DNA of 64,000 bases from Gnetum montanum (taxonomy: Eukaryota > Streptophyta > Gnetopsida > Gnetales > Gnetaceae): positions 509,508 through 573,507 of the forward strand of contig MNCI01005867.1 in NCBI GenBank assembly GCA_015680685.1, read 5' to 3'. The position numbers and the translations under genes were made by a program. This document shows positions 9,161 through 21,684 of the stretch, piece by piece; position 1 is the first letter of the stretch; every line of letters starts with the position of its first letter. The notes beneath the pieces were generated by a model. It searched no databases, was not told where the DNA came from, and saw only the letters and a program-made list of their open reading frames with translations.

Positions 9161-12100
9161 ATGGGCAAACAGGGACCTTGCTGCCACTGTGGAATATCCA
9201 GTGAGTTTTCATAATTTTTTTCTTTATCTCCACGCTGGTTCATTTGATTTCATAAATCTGGAGCATAACTACTTCTGCCAAAGAGTTGAGCTACTCTAGC
9301 CAATGTTTTACAGCAAATTATTAAAGTTTACCAGGTTGAACGAAGCCTACAAAGGAAATGACGTGTTCTGATATCAAGTGAATGTCAACGAATGATTTTA
9401 AGTTGTGGAAAAAAATAATTTTGGACCCTATGCTTCTTTTAGGGGACCTTGTCGGTATTAATGTTTGCATTTTGGAAGGCTATGGCCTGGCAAGATTTTA
9501 GATTCTGCAAGGAGGTGCTGAGGCAACTTCTTGATAACCTGAAGCCGAAAAAGCACAATTTGAGAGGATGTTTTTTTTTAAATAAAAAATTTATAAGCTG
9601 AGAAGAGAAACATGAAATGTTCTTTCCTCAACGAATGAATTGCAACCGAACCCATGGAATGAATTACGAGATTGAATTTGAATTTCATGATAAAGACTAG
9701 TAGATGTATTCAACAAATTGTGTAAAAGTTGGAATTGCTTGGATTTGGTTGAGTTAGAGAATGGCATTTCACTGGAAAGGTTTATATTTCCTTAAACATA
9801 TTTTATTACAAAAGAATATTTCAAGCATGGACTTTGCTAATAAGGTGATAAGTCAATAGGTAATTCGTTAGTTGTCAACCAACAAGGTCTGAGTTTGATT
9901 TATGACCCAGGCATTGCTATAGTTATGTTGCACCTATGCCTTTCAGGGCATGAGTACCCCGAAGTGGGTGAAATGAGTCCCCTGTATGGCTAGGGCACCA
10001 TTCAGTTAGATTATATAATCTTTATTCTTCATTTTTTTTAAAATGCTATGCTTAATTTTATATAAAAAAGACATGCTGTGCGTTAAAACTTTTATATTCA
10101 ACCATGGTTTTCATTCTTACTCGAATATAAAAGGCCATTTTCTTTTTTCTGGTCTTCATTTCACATTTTGCCTTGGTCCTAACCAAAGTTATTCGGGTTT
10201 CATGCTTATGTTTTAAAATGTTTAAATTTCTGAAGTGTTATTAAAGAGTGTCTATATATAAGCCCTGTAGATGATATCCATTTGTTTTGTTACAATTAAA
10301 TTGAAAGTTGTGGTTAAGGTACTCACTTTAAACTAAGTTTTATGTAATAGTACTAAAATTTTGTTTGACTACCTATTGGAACAATAATTATCAGGTAAAG
10401 ATTGGACAGGAATTCTGTAATACGTTTACTTATGTAAACTCCATGTGTGAAGGCTGCATCAGCATTGACCATTTTGATTTAGTTTTGAGTAATATTGTTT
10501 ATCATATAATTAGCCAACCCCATATTGTTAGGACAAGGCCAGGATGATAATGATGATTGTTTATCATCTAGTGCAGCATATGTTAAATGAGAATTTAACT
10601 GACAAGAGGTAGCTAGAAATTGCAGGACAAATAAATTATTTTTTTTAAAAGTGCTTGTGAGAATGTTGGGGTTATTGACAACAAATTGTTCTATCAACAA
10701 TCAAAGTTACCCTCACATTTTATTGAGTGACTAGATCTTCTTTATTGAAATGCTTATTCAAGTCGCTGTATCATCTATTTATGAGATTCCTACACAAACA
10801 TTGACTTGTAAACAATTTACAAAATGGAAAGTTGGTTAACAATTTCTTGTGCAATTTTTTTTGTTGTGTGTGTCTTTCTGTTTTCTTTTTTTGCAGTGTA
10901 ATATTCATTAAGAGTTTCTGTCAAAGCTCCAAGCCAGTTGTTGTCCATTATCAAATATTTTTTAGATGATAGGATTTGACCAACCCAGACTTTGGGTCCT
11001 ACGAAGTATCAACTATTTTTCCATTCCTTTTTCATGCACTTGAATGTTTTTTTGCAAGCAAGCTATCTTTATGATGTATACGTAAATATGAAGCCTAGAC
11101 ATGTGGACTTATGTTAGGGGGCATCATTTGAAGTGATGGTAAGGTGCTTGTTTCTTGAGTTGTAAGATTGGAGTTTGAGGGTGAACACAGCCACTTGAAA
11201 AGAGGTTAGGCTTTTGCTCATCTACCAACTCTCCCAAGACCTTACTTGTTAAGATAGGCATTGAGCGTCTGGGTGATGACCCTTTTTACACACGTGGGCT
11301 GAAGTTATGATAATTTTATTTGGCTTCAATTTTATATGCTGTGGTTATGGGAAGTCCTTACTGAAGCATAAGGAAAGGGAATTTTGATCTTTTAGGATTT
11401 TGGTCTTCTATACAATATTGTATGGCCAATGGTTTTGATAAGCTACCCTGTAATCTGTCCTACTTTCAATGGAAAATTTGATGTATAAATTCTGCATTAT
11501 TAATATGCAAGCCATATGTATGAATTTAATACCTGAGAATGCGTTGCACTTTTATAGTCTAACTGGCTATGATTTTATTGTGAAAACCATTAAAGGGGGC
11601 ATTGGAGTTAGACCTGGGAACCAAAGACAATGGAACTGTATACAAGCTAACTTCTGTATGCAATGCTGTGTGAACAGGGGTTTTGATATGTTCTACTGTG
11701 TCTGTTCCACGTTAGAGGATGAATTTGATATAAAACTTATGCATTTTTAATATATGGGGCGAATACCCATGAATTTATAACCTGAGACTGTGTTGCACTT
11801 TAAAAGTCTGACTAAAGTATGATTTTGTTATGGAAATCATCCAAGGGTGCTTTGGAGTTAGACATGGAAATCAAAGAATCTAGAACTGTATGCATGTGAA
11901 TTCACTTACATCATTGCAATGAACACAGTTTGTATGCTGTTATTAGATTGAAATACAAGACTTGAGCATTTTAAGGCATGATAATTGTTTTGATTTACCT
12001 GTCATTTATGCAAAATTCAAACCTAATGTCTTTTAGGCCCCTTATACCTTTTTTTTGAGTATTGAGAACATGAATGCCACAGCTGTCTTTGAAAATGAAT

Positions 12101-15100
12101 ATGTTCCTCAAATTTGCGTCTGTTAATCCCGCTAGCAAGAATACATCAAATTTGGGTGTGTTATAGAAATTTACATTGTGACATTTGTTCTTTTGTAACT
12201 TTTGTAAGTATTAGAGAATTTGAATTTAGAAGCCATTTTTGATTCCATTTGATTGTCAGGAAGCTTAAAAATTTAAAACCTGTGATGCAGCTACTCCGCT
12301 GTGGCGAAATGGACCTCCAGAGAAGCCAGTTCTTTGCAATGCATGCGGATCAAGATGGCGTACAAAAGGCACTCTTGCAAATTATATGCCTATGCATTCA
12401 GGGGGCTGTGGAGCTAATGCCTCTTTGGAGTACAGATGGCCAAGAGGAAAGAAGACATCTCAAAAGATAAAAGAACAGAAGTCGTACAAGAAGAAGGAGC
12501 CATATGATATATTGCACGACTCTGAAGTTATTAGTTCCAATCAACATTATGTCAAAAATTTGGAGGAAGATGCTAGCACAAGATCAAGTTCTGTTTCCTG
12601 TTTGTCATATTCAGAGGGATCTATGCATCATCCTGTTCCATATGATAGATATAACACAGGTTTGATCATAACTGTGTTAGTAAATTTAATTCTTAGTTTT
12701 GTATCTTGGCTAGTTACTTACAAGTTGAACTGTCATATTGTAAGTGACAATACAGACAAAACGGCTCGTTATTTGTACATTGGTTGTCCGTATTTTTCTT
12801 TTCCTTTCACTTTTTTGGGTTTAAATTTAACAATGATTATTCTTCACATCAGTATTACTGTTTTCAAAAGTAGCATTGTGTCATGGTTGAACAGAGTGTG
12901 CAATTTAAGATTTTTTCTTTAATTTCTTGGCAGCAGAAAACTATTTTACTATTCACCATTGTGGGGTTGAACCCCACCTTTGCTATATGAAGTCACTTTA
13001 CTAATACACATACAAGTTGGCGTCTAGTAGGTTAAGACTTAATCTTGAATGTGATAATGGATATAGTCAGATTTGCAATTACACTGCAAGTTTTGGGAGA
13101 CAAAAATTTTCTGGTAGAAGAAAAGCACCAATTGGTAAATACCAATGCAATTTCCGTGCAGTAAGATTGTCTTAATTTGTGCCAAATTTATGCCTAAAGT
13201 GGAAAAGCCTGGCATCATTTGGGAGGTTTGATTGTTGCAGTCCATTTTAAATTCTTTTGGTTGACAGATCAGAATCTAAATTAAAAAATACACCCCGAAA
13301 TTTGCATCAGTTATAACTAACTTAGCACAGAATAAAAGCTGGTAGCTGATGTGTGCAAAGTGAAAAGCTAAATGTTTAAAATGTAATCTCGATAAAGTCT
13401 GTTTCACGTGGTTTGGCAAAGTCGAAACACAGAAACATGTACCCAAATGAGTTTGGGAATGAGGCCAGATGCATGTGATATAAATATCAAGACAAATTTT
13501 TTTTCAAGAATGTAAAATTTGTCTAGGAGATGTCCCTTGGCTGGCAGCATAGCAAGTGCAAAGAGGTGCTGATACTGATAATTGATCCTGTTTCCTTCGT
13601 GTATAATTTTTACAAGTTGCATTGTAACAAATGACATGTAACAAACAATAAGTTGCATTCGTTGTTAATTCTAATAAGGCTTCTCCACATCAAGTTTGGC
13701 ACATGGCAAGGACTTGGAAATTTTGGATTATTGTTTTGAGATGACCAGCTAATATATGGATATTCATGTATCCCTATGCCTATTGTTGAAATGTCATTTT
13801 CACAGATTAGATGGTCTTATGATTTTTGGCATTTTGCCCCTATAAATCCAGCATTGAAAGGTAACGTTTTATAAGCCAGCTAAGGCTTTGCAATGCACTT
13901 AGCTTAGAATTATAATCTTTCTAGGGTTCCAAATGCTTAGGTTGCTTCCCAGGAGATGTCATTCCATATTCCTCCAAACAAGGTTGATGAAAACTGAAAA
14001 CAATGTTAAGAAAACTGAAAACAAGAACATTCTAGACGAGTTATAATGAATTTCTAGTTCTGTAGTTGTTGCTGCAAAGCATCAGGAAATATATATGCAT
14101 TACTACTATGCTTTAAGCTTTATGTTTAGGGCTTATGTTATTAAATATGAAACATAACAATTTTCTCTATGAACCTACTTGGTAGATTGTGTATTTTAGA
14201 AAAGTTATAATTGTTTTAAAACTATGTTATTGTGGCGATGTTCCCAGAAACGTGGGAAGGTCTTTTCACATACTTGGGATGTTTGGGTTGTGGAATTCTT
14301 AACTATAACATGTCACTGCTAGTCATCCGTTAATCTCATAAGTTCTTGGAAAGCGCCTTTGAATTTTGTTTAGCCAGGATCATGACAGGGATTGTATTGA
14401 ATATGTTTTTGACTGAGTACAGTGCACAATTGCAGATGTACTTGCGTGTTTTCCAGGTTCTCACAATCTTCCTTGCCTTACAGTTCGGGTTTTTTATTCC
14501 AAGTTTACCATAATTCCAATTCTATTACATATTTTAGGAGAACTTTAGGTGTCAAATGACATATAGTTTTTTCTTGCATTACCTTTCTCCAGCCACGTAA
14601 ATGACGCTTACAAAAACATAAACAGTAATTTGAATTAAGTTTTGATTTGTTCTTCTTAGCTTCTGCGTTATTAATTTATTTTCTTGGATTCTTGGAATAA
14701 GAAAATGAAATGTAGATGCATTTAAATTTGAGTTTTTAAGCTTCTGCTTCTAACTTTAAAGGAAAAAAAAAAACAATTTTTCTTTTTGTGTAGTTACAGG
14801 GCATTCTTCAGTCTGGGATTCCCCCGTGCCTTCGAGAAAAAGAACATGTATGTCACGTCAAAGGCCATCATCTCTGGATAAGCTTACCAAAAGTGTGCAT
14901 GTACCACAAGGTCACGAGTCATCTTACTTTTCAGGTTCATCAGAAGAAAACCTTCTCTATGAAAGCAGAGATACTATGGACATTTCAGAGATTGGTCTTG
15001 GTGGTGTCTTTGTTAGGCAATCAAATTCATTTGCAAGAGAAGAAGAATCTGAAGCTAGCTCTCTTCTGATAGATAGTAAGGGATATAATGTATTTGACAA

Positions 15101-17472
15101 CACTCATCTCTGTGTTGGGGCTGGGGAAAATACTGGGCAAATTCATGGTGCTCATGTGAAGGCGTATGATCAATGTAGAGCAGTCAAGGACTTGTGAGTA
15201 TTGTTTATGCCTTTAAGCAATGTCTTTTCAAATTTATTAGCATATGTTCTTTCCGATATATTATAATATTTTGCTGTAATGTTTTTATTCCGACAATATA
15301 AATATGTTTTTATTTGGTCTCTTAATCTCACAGGAAACGAGTCATGCAATGTTGTCATCCACCTTTAGTTTCTATTGTGCTTGAGGTATATCTGCCTTTC
15401 TTTGATAGAGTTTGAAAATTTTTCTTGTGTCTCAAACGAGATGAACTAATATTTTTATTTCTAGTTTTGCAAATGACACACATTGTAATGCAACGTTTTA
15501 ATGCAGGATGTGTTTAACTTTGAAACATTTATGGAGACATTTAAGGCAGAAGAACAACAGTGGTTGATGAAATATCTATCTTCTGTGGATGTTTTTGAAG
15601 TCCCGGGAAGGTTGATTTATAGTCAAATATTATTGTGTTTGGTGAAACATGATAATGATTATGAAAAATTCTTTTATACTTTTGCTTAAGATGCGACAGT
15701 TCTTTAAAATGACACAATTCCATTTCTGATTCTGCATGCAGCTTGAAACATATGTTTGAGAGTTCTCAATTCAAATGTGCTCTTTCACACTTTCAGCATT
15801 TACTATCAGAAGATGTTTTTGGCATTTTTGATTCGGATCTTCAAGTAAACCAGCTTTTTCAACAGCTCTTAATAGTTATAGATCTGATAAGTTCTAAGTG
15901 GTTAGAAAGATATTCAAATTTTAAGAAGCATAACAGGTCTAGTGATGATATCAGATTTTCAAAGGTGACTGTTGTGTATGCCTAAATAAATAGTGTAATT
16001 TGTGTGCTACTACATTTGGTAGTGGAAATATCTTTGCACAGGATCTGCCATGATTAACACAGTAAAAAATGATTTTACGGTTTCAGCTCCTGGAAAATAA
16101 AAGGTCTGGTAAAACCAAGGGATTTGGCGGCTTTGCTTCCTCATTGATGAAAACCGGTAGCTCTCTACCAGATAAGGAGATTACAAATTTTACAGGCCAA
16201 CCACTTTGTCATGATAACACTGGTATGTTATTTCATTTTAAAGCATCCACATATGCATACATTCAAGTAGCACGTACCAACATCTGTGTACATAAATCAA
16301 ACTCGTAAATAGTAGCAATTTTTTACATATAATCTTTTTATATTGGATATTTGATTGGATGTTTCTTAAGAATCGAGGATGCTAACTAATAGGGCAGAAG
16401 AACACAGCAGCACCAAATTATTAGAGTTGAATTGCAAATACTTGGTTATCAGCCGAAATCGACAGATAAGTTACTGCCATAACTATGTATATAGCTTGAT
16501 GGTTACTGGAAGACACCTTTAGCAACGGGAAAAAGAGTAACAAGTAAAGTTCGCAGATGATTCTTTACACACACACTAATACACATATAACAGTGTTTTG
16601 TTAAAGGTTTTCCTGACATTTTATCAAAATATAAGCTTTTCAACCTCAACTATGCACATAGGAAATGACCTAAGTTGTTAAATACTTGTTAATTTAGGCA
16701 TCTAAGATACACTTAGTATGAGTAGCGAATAAATGTAAAAAATAGTTTCTAAAGTAAGGATACTGGATTTACAAGGAATCAAACATCGCCGTTGTAGTAA
16801 GTTTGGATTACATATAACATAGATTGTGTGCTGTTCATATTCAGCGTAGGTTGCATTATATACTAAAACATGTTTTATAGTGGTTCATGTTGAAGTTGGT
16901 GATTGAAACTCGATAAATACTATAATAATAATTATAGTTACAGTTTCATACTAATTTTTTGAACTGCAATTTCAGAAATGTGTACTTGGAGCACTGCTAA
17001 TAATGAACGAAGCAGATCTGCATGGGCAAATTCCAGAACTGACGGCATTTCTCATGAGAGCACAGACACTGGCAGTACTTCAAAAGAGGCTGATGCTGAT
17101 CATAAAAGCATTTCATCAACAGACCCTAACAGCCTGTTTATTTCAAACAATGGAAGCTGTGCCACCCTTATTTTTGACTCTCTTTGTGATTTCACTGATG
17201 ATGATTCAGATTCTGTCTTGCTTTTTAATGTTCCTGCAAACCTGTCTTTCCCACAAGCAGAATTACTTCATGCTCCTGTTTTGAGTCGTCAACCATCTAG
17301 TGCAACGAATGTGACCAGGGCTGAGGGTGGTTCTAGTGATGTACAGCCTGAAAAGAATGAATTAAACTTTGAGCAATGTTCAGAATGGAGTGACGTTATA
17401 TGGAGTCCTAAAGGTACCGAGTCTAGTAAGATTACACCTGGTGACACGATAATCCACCCAAGCGGCACTTAA
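9161..17472 (+). CDS. GATA26: GATA zinc-finger protein with ASXH/DEUBAD-like domain (GATA26/27 type)
   Basis: Exons: 9161-9200, 12291-12659, 14800-15193, 15334-15385, 15507-15610, 15742-15964, 16087-16222, 16976-17472. All introns are GT..AG and phases agree, giving 604 residues plus a stop. The start is the only ATG before the finger (MGKQGPC). Residues 7-32 form one type IV GATA finger, C7-x2-C10-x18-C29-x2-C32, with TPLWRNGPPEKPVLCNACGS and then RWRTKG. Basic stretches at about 62-82 and 146-151 (VPSRKR) look like nuclear signals. Exons 4-6 (about 268-370) contain a DEUBAD/ASXH-like helical region: a hydrophobic F..F..EEQQ-LMKYL block, then FQHLL. An acidic DFTDDDSDSV patch lies in exon 8. 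Plant GATA26/27 proteins have this layout. They are nuclear; the finger should bind (A/T)GATA(A/G) DNA. By analogy with animal ASX proteins, the second domain may contact a deubiquitinase or chromatin partner; that role is inferred. No inactivating lesion is seen. Confidence 0.93.
9840..10035 (+). mobile_element. SINE-like repeat in intron 1
   Basis: AGGTGATAAGTCAATAGGTA resembles a worn pol III A box, and CTGAGTTTGATTTATG, about 40 bases later, a B box. A body follows with GGGCATGAGTACCCCGAAGT, then an AT-rich end near 10020. The call rests only on the box spacing and could be wrong. Confidence 0.35.
11100..11310 (+). mobile_element. SINE-like repeat in intron 1
   Basis: AGTGATGGTAAGGTGCTTG (A-box-like) and TGGAGTTTGAGGG (B-box-like) are spaced as in tRNA-derived SINEs. 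They are followed by a body (GGTTAGGCTTTTGCTCATCT) that recurs near 5202-5290, outside the gene. Dispersed recurrence supports a transposed repeat. Confidence 0.45.
11474..11935 (+). repeat. Tandem duplication of about 245 bp in intron 1
   Basis: Two diverged direct copies lie next to each other (about 11474-11720 and 11721-11935). They share AATTTGAT-TA-AA, ACCTGAGA-TG-GTTGCACTT and TTGGAGTTAGAC-TGG in the same order. Both are non-coding. Confidence 0.75.
12660..14799 (+). other. Intron 2 of the GATA gene (2.1 kb), phase 1
   Basis: The donor is G|GTTTGA and the acceptor TTACAG|GG; joining restores a Gly codon and the conserved VWDS.VPSRKR run. Nothing else is recognised in it. The in-frame read-through to 12922 encodes a hydrophobic stretch, but it lies in the intron. 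Confidence 0.85.
15334..15964 (+). other. Exons 4-6: ASXH/DEUBAD-like coding block
   Basis: Three short exons (52, 104 and 223 nt) separated by introns of 121 and 131 bp encode residues ~268-394. The pattern is a leader ending SIVLED, a helix with FETFMETF, EEQQWLMKYL, a D-V-P loop, then CALSHFQHLL. The spacing F..F / Q..L..LP-like / F...FQ.LL is that of ASXH/DEUBAD domains. The usual LP before the D loop is replaced by LSSVD. Confidence 0.7.
16223..16975 (+). other. Intron 7 of the GATA gene (753 bp), phase 1
   Basis: Donor G|GTATGT, acceptor TTTCAG|AA. AT-rich, with no repeats or coding sequence seen. Confidence 0.85.
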
Positions 17473-17730
17473 GACCATTCAAGAAATGTTGGGAGCTGCT
17501 GCTATCTGCAGCACTTTTTTTTGGTGGGTTCTATTAGTGGTGGTTTGTTTTTTCTTTTGAAATTTGTCGACATGGAACGTTGGTATATTTCAAAAGCTTT
17601 GGTTGAGAGTGTATGATAGCTAATCCGGATCCTTGTGGAACTCGAAAGAGTGCAACAAAGTAGCCATGTAATTAGATTTTCCCTCTTTTATTGTAATTTT
17701 TTGTGATTATCTGCAAGCCTCTAGAGTACT
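17473..17730 (+). other. Probable 3' UTR of the GATA gene
   Basis: This follows the TAA stop. It is T-rich, with TTGTAATTTTTTGTGAT near 17690-17706 as a plausible far-upstream polyadenylation signal. No canonical AATAAA is seen, which is common in plants. The end point is approximate. Confidence 0.4.
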
Positions 17731-19559
17731 TTCTAATTTTGTTAAAACATACTAAAGTACTAATAGGGATTTAATTTTCAAGGACATGCTTTGAAAAGGA
17801 TTAATTCGTATCATTAATCTTTTCCATATATTTTGTATCTCGTCAATCGAAGATTCATCAATATTACTATGAATATTTTTCAAGACATTTGTTTCCGCTC
17901 TAGTTTGACATCTTCTAAAGATGTCATTTATGTAGTTTATTTGAAATCTAAGCAAGTCTAAGTCTTTATCGAACATCTATATAAGCATTCACATTTTTGC
18001 CATCACACGATTTGTAATATTCAACATTCATATAAGGTAGTAGGATTAATAGTGTTCTATAAAATTTTTTTTCTTTAGTTTTATTGAGATTCATTTATTG
18101 TATAGAACATCATTAGTGTGTTTACATTTTAACCATTTTGTCTCAATTCTATTTTGGTTGAGAGGCCAACTTGTTTTGCAAGATAAGGTGAAGGGAGTGC
18201 ATTTTGTTGCCCTCCACATCACATGTCATGTAAGATTTTATGAAATGGGAAGAAACATGAATTGAAGAGCCACACTTTTTTGTATTCGTGTTGCATAGAA
18301 TGTGAATTAAAGAGTCATAACTTTTCATATTTCTGCTTTACACATAAAAATGCCAAACACAACCAAATGTAGAATGGGAAAGAAAATTCCATTTTCATTT
18401 TGTCTCTATCTCTATCTGCAATTGTTGTTGTAGGTCACTTCGGAGCTTTGCCAGAGCATTGGAAAGGCACCTATGATGGTTATAGACATGCGTTTCTTCA
18501 ACCAAGGTAGTAATAAGAAAGTAGGTTAGTTGGCCTTTGCTGCATCCTTGCTTAACACTGAGGGCCATGACATGCACACATCATTGATAGTCATAATACA
18601 ATTTTTGTTATAATAGTTAAAAGATCGTTTTATTTAAGTTTCTTTTTTTTTGGATAAAATTTATATATGAATTAGGTTAATATGTTTTTTGAGTAGCTTT
18701 GTTTGAATGTATGTTTTAAGCATAAAATTTTGCAGATAGGGGCATGATGAGGGGTAGAGCCAAAGGCATTCGAGGAAAGATGGTAATGGTTACAGTTGAA
18801 GTTGTAGCTTGAGGGGAAAGGTTTTCTGAAGTTTCTATGTCAATAATAGCCTTTGATTATTGGAATCTCTTTCTAGTTTTTTTATGTGTTTTTTTGTTAA
18901 TTTTTTATAATGAATTGTAATGTGTTGAACATTATATTTTGATGATTTTGTGCAATTTTTATAGTTTCACTTCAAGCTGAGCTTTTCTGTCATCAGTTTT
19001 AGCATGTTTTCCTATACATTTGCATTTTCAATGCAAAAACATTCTAAAGTTTAGTTTTGTTTTTTTTTCAATGTTTTCTGAAGTGGCGGGAAATTCTGAA
19101 ATTGTAATTTTTTGTTACTATCTTGAGTAATCTTTTTTTGCTACACCCTTTTTCAATGTAAAGGAACATTTGTAAGTTCATTTTTTCTTTATCTCATTGT
19201 ATATTTTGTGTAGGTTTTATCATTTCTATAGCTGTGCTTTGAAATTCAGCAGTTACCATGGAGTAGACGCGTTCAGTTGTTATGATTGTGACTGCTTTTT
19301 TGTTTGCAATATGCATTTTAATAAAATGCAAAAGTGTTAACATTTTGCTAATACATGAAAATTATTAGCTAATTTGAGATGTCAGCTTCACTTCGGTCAT
19401 AATTTTAACAATTTTTCCTTAGAGGACTTAAAGAGTTCAAATTTGATAATTTCTTTTTACCTTATTGCATGCAGTGAGGCCTTTTCTTTATGTACATATT
19501 CTTTGATTGATGGAATTTAATGGATGATATGGTTGTTAACCTGGTAAATTTTAAAAACG
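17731..19559. other. Intergenic, no gene seen
   Basis: AT-rich sequence with poly-T runs. A 74-codon minus-strand frame at 17976-17752 is not recognised and lacks support. A short perfect hairpin, GACATCTTTAGAAGATGTC, lies within it (17908-17926). No transposon family is identified here. Confidence 0.5.
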
Positions 19560-20289
19560 AGAACTTCTGCACCTCTGGTAGCCTAAACTTTGGGAAGATC
19601 TTCGGCAAGATCATGCTGTGATGATCCTAGCTAATGCCGAGGAAAACGACGATGAGCTCTTTGCCGACGCACATGTCTTACCATAATCATAAATAACCAA
19701 TTATTTATAAATCTTCCCTAGCCAAAGAGTCACTGCAGGGGAGCCAATGATTATATTTATTTTGGTTATTCATAATATTGGTTATATATAATGATATATT
19801 TATAATCATAAATGTAAATGATTATAAACATTTCATCATAAATAAAGTTGGTTATTTATAATCATTTCATTATATATATCTTATGGATAATGCTAACCGA
19901 GATATAATCATTATGGGTTAGCATTATGAATGAATAAATAATATTTCTAAAATTATGAATTATGAGTAATATTTCATCATATCTTGGCTTTATTTATTAT
20001 GAAATGTTTACCGTTCGAATGAATCTTATAATCCATAATATCTTAGATTATAATTATGGAATATTGCTCTAATTATAATAATCTCATAACATTTATTGGA
20101 TTCCACAGTAATTATAATATAATAATTATGAATGAGGTGTTAGCATCATTCATATCTTGTCCATTGTAATAATAATGTCAATATACAAAAGCCTGTGATA
20201 TAATAATAAGATTATTTGTGTATTTGTAACATGATTTTTTATATCTTCACGAATGAATATGCATTACAAATATATGTTGCAGTGTTAAT
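19560..20289. other. AT-rich intergenic DNA with TAATTATA-type simple sequence
   Basis: The stretch consists largely of ATTATAA/TTATAAT permutations. At 19720-19745 it contains CCAAAGAGTCACTGCAGGGG, a motif that recurs in the tandem repeat just downstream. No coding sequence. Confidence 0.5.
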
Positions 20290-20560
20290 TTAGTTTGATC
20301 TCTTCGTATTCCCTCACCTGCATGCGCCACATGCATGGGAGTTAAAGAATCAGTGCAGGGGAGTTGAATCTCTACTCGATTAATGCCCCCTAATCCTTGA
20401 GCTTCCAATTTGTCTCTTTGTATTCCTTCACATGCACGCACCACATGCAAGGGAGCCAAAGAGTCACTACAGAGGAGCTAAATCTCTATTCAATTGATGC
20501 CCCTCGATCCTTGGGCTCCTTATTCATCTCTTCGTATTCCCTCACGTGTATGGCCTGATG
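20290..20560. repeat. Tandem repeat, about 118-bp unit, 2.3 copies
   Basis: Units start near 20299, 20413 and 20530 with TCTC(T/C)T(C/T)GTATTCC(C/T)TCAC. They share CACATGCA(T/A)GGGAG, AAAGA(A/G)TCA and AATCTCTA(C/T)TC. An isolated piece of the unit lies at 19720-19745. Confidence 0.8.
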
Positions 20561-20562
20561 TG

Positions 20563-21684
20563 GGTAATAATGAATATTTATTATTATAAATGGTGGGTAA
20601 TATTGAATATTTATTATTATTATAAATGGTGATGGTTACGATTACAGTAATAATGAATATTTATTATTATTATAAACGATGACGATTATGGTTACGGTGA
20701 CGGTTACGATCATGGTAACGGTTAAGGTGATGACAGTTACGGTGTGATGTAGTATTTAACGATATTAAACTTAGGCATCGTGGTATAAGATTAAGAGATG
20801 CAATATTGGAATTCATACATTTTTAGAAACATGGATTCTGCCGCTATTAGTCCCAATAGAGAAGGTGAAAAATGCTTTCTTTAAGATCAGCAACAACAAC
20901 CATCTACTACAACAAGTAGTGTAACAACTATCTACTGCAATAAGTAATGCAATCTCTGCTTATATGTGAAGGTGCAAGGGCTTACAGTTAACCTTTGGCC
21001 TGAAGCAGGATTGGTGAATGGTGCACTTGGCATGATTCATAGTATTATGTATCCTAAAGGTAAATAGTCACATGCATTACCATTATACGTTATTGTTGAT
21101 TTTGACTCCTACATTGGATGTGCCTTTGATAATGGTAATCCTCATCATGTGCCAATTGTACCTGTGGTCCAATGAGCATCTCGTCAGTCACCATTACAGT
21201 TGGCATGGACCATGACTATTCATAAATCTCAAGGAATGACACTAGATAAGGCTACTATTCACATTGGTTCAAGAGAAGTTATGAGTCTAATGTTTGTTGC
21301 ATTATCTGGAGTTAAGACCATTGATTCTTTAAAGATTCATCCTCCTTTTCATGTGCAAAGATACAGAAAGATTTCAGATGCTAAACATCTCCAAAATAGA
21401 ATTGCATAAGAAGTTTGTTTTGCTTAGTTGGAGAATTAGGCATATTGAGTTCACACTTATTATAGTATTTTGCCTTTTGCTCAATCCTATTATATAGCTG
21501 TGTAATGTTTGTTGCAATAATTGTGCAATGTATTCCTTCATCAACATATACGAAATATATAAACTTTTATTTTAACCAATTTATGTTTACTAGTATATAT
21601 TATTTGGAATGTAAATAATGATGATAACTTAACAAAATAAAAAAAATAATTAAATTCTACTTATAGCCCGCGAAACCGCTACAC
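20563..21684 (+). mobile_element. Helitron-derived fragment (right inverted copy)
   Basis: The order is GGTTAC-type repeats (20620-20745), a stretch with AACATGGATTCTGC and CAACAACAACCATCTACT, then the last third of a PIF1-type helicase. Helicase sequence starts near 20960 (GLVNG-LGMIHS-type run). The open piece 21200-21409 shows TIHKSQGMTLDKATIHIG, the conserved motif V/VI region, then VKTIDSLKIHPPFH. It lacks Rep and the helicase ATPase core. It matches the minus-strand copy at 5568-6835 nearly throughout. Confidence 0.78.

Larger units (their letters stand above)
9201..12290 (+). other. Intron 1 of the GATA gene (3.1 kb), phase 1
   Basis: Donor GTGAGT and acceptor GATGCAG. It splits the zinc finger between its first and second Cys pairs, within codon 14. 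It carries two SINE-like repeats and a tandem duplication, listed separately. The rest shows no coding sequence. Confidence 0.9.

Noticed and set aside
12660-12922. Read-through of exon 2 coding for a hydrophobic, membrane-like tail
   Set aside because: A good donor at 12660 and a phase-matched acceptor at 14800 restore a conserved protein; the tail is intron sequence.
17752-17976. 74-codon minus-strand frame downstream of the GATA gene
   Set aside because: It reads smoothly but matches nothing I know, has no upstream signals and lies in AT-rich DNA; kept only as a note.
20247-20459. Minus-strand 70-codon frame
   Set aside because: Produced by the ~118-bp tandem repeat staying open by chance.
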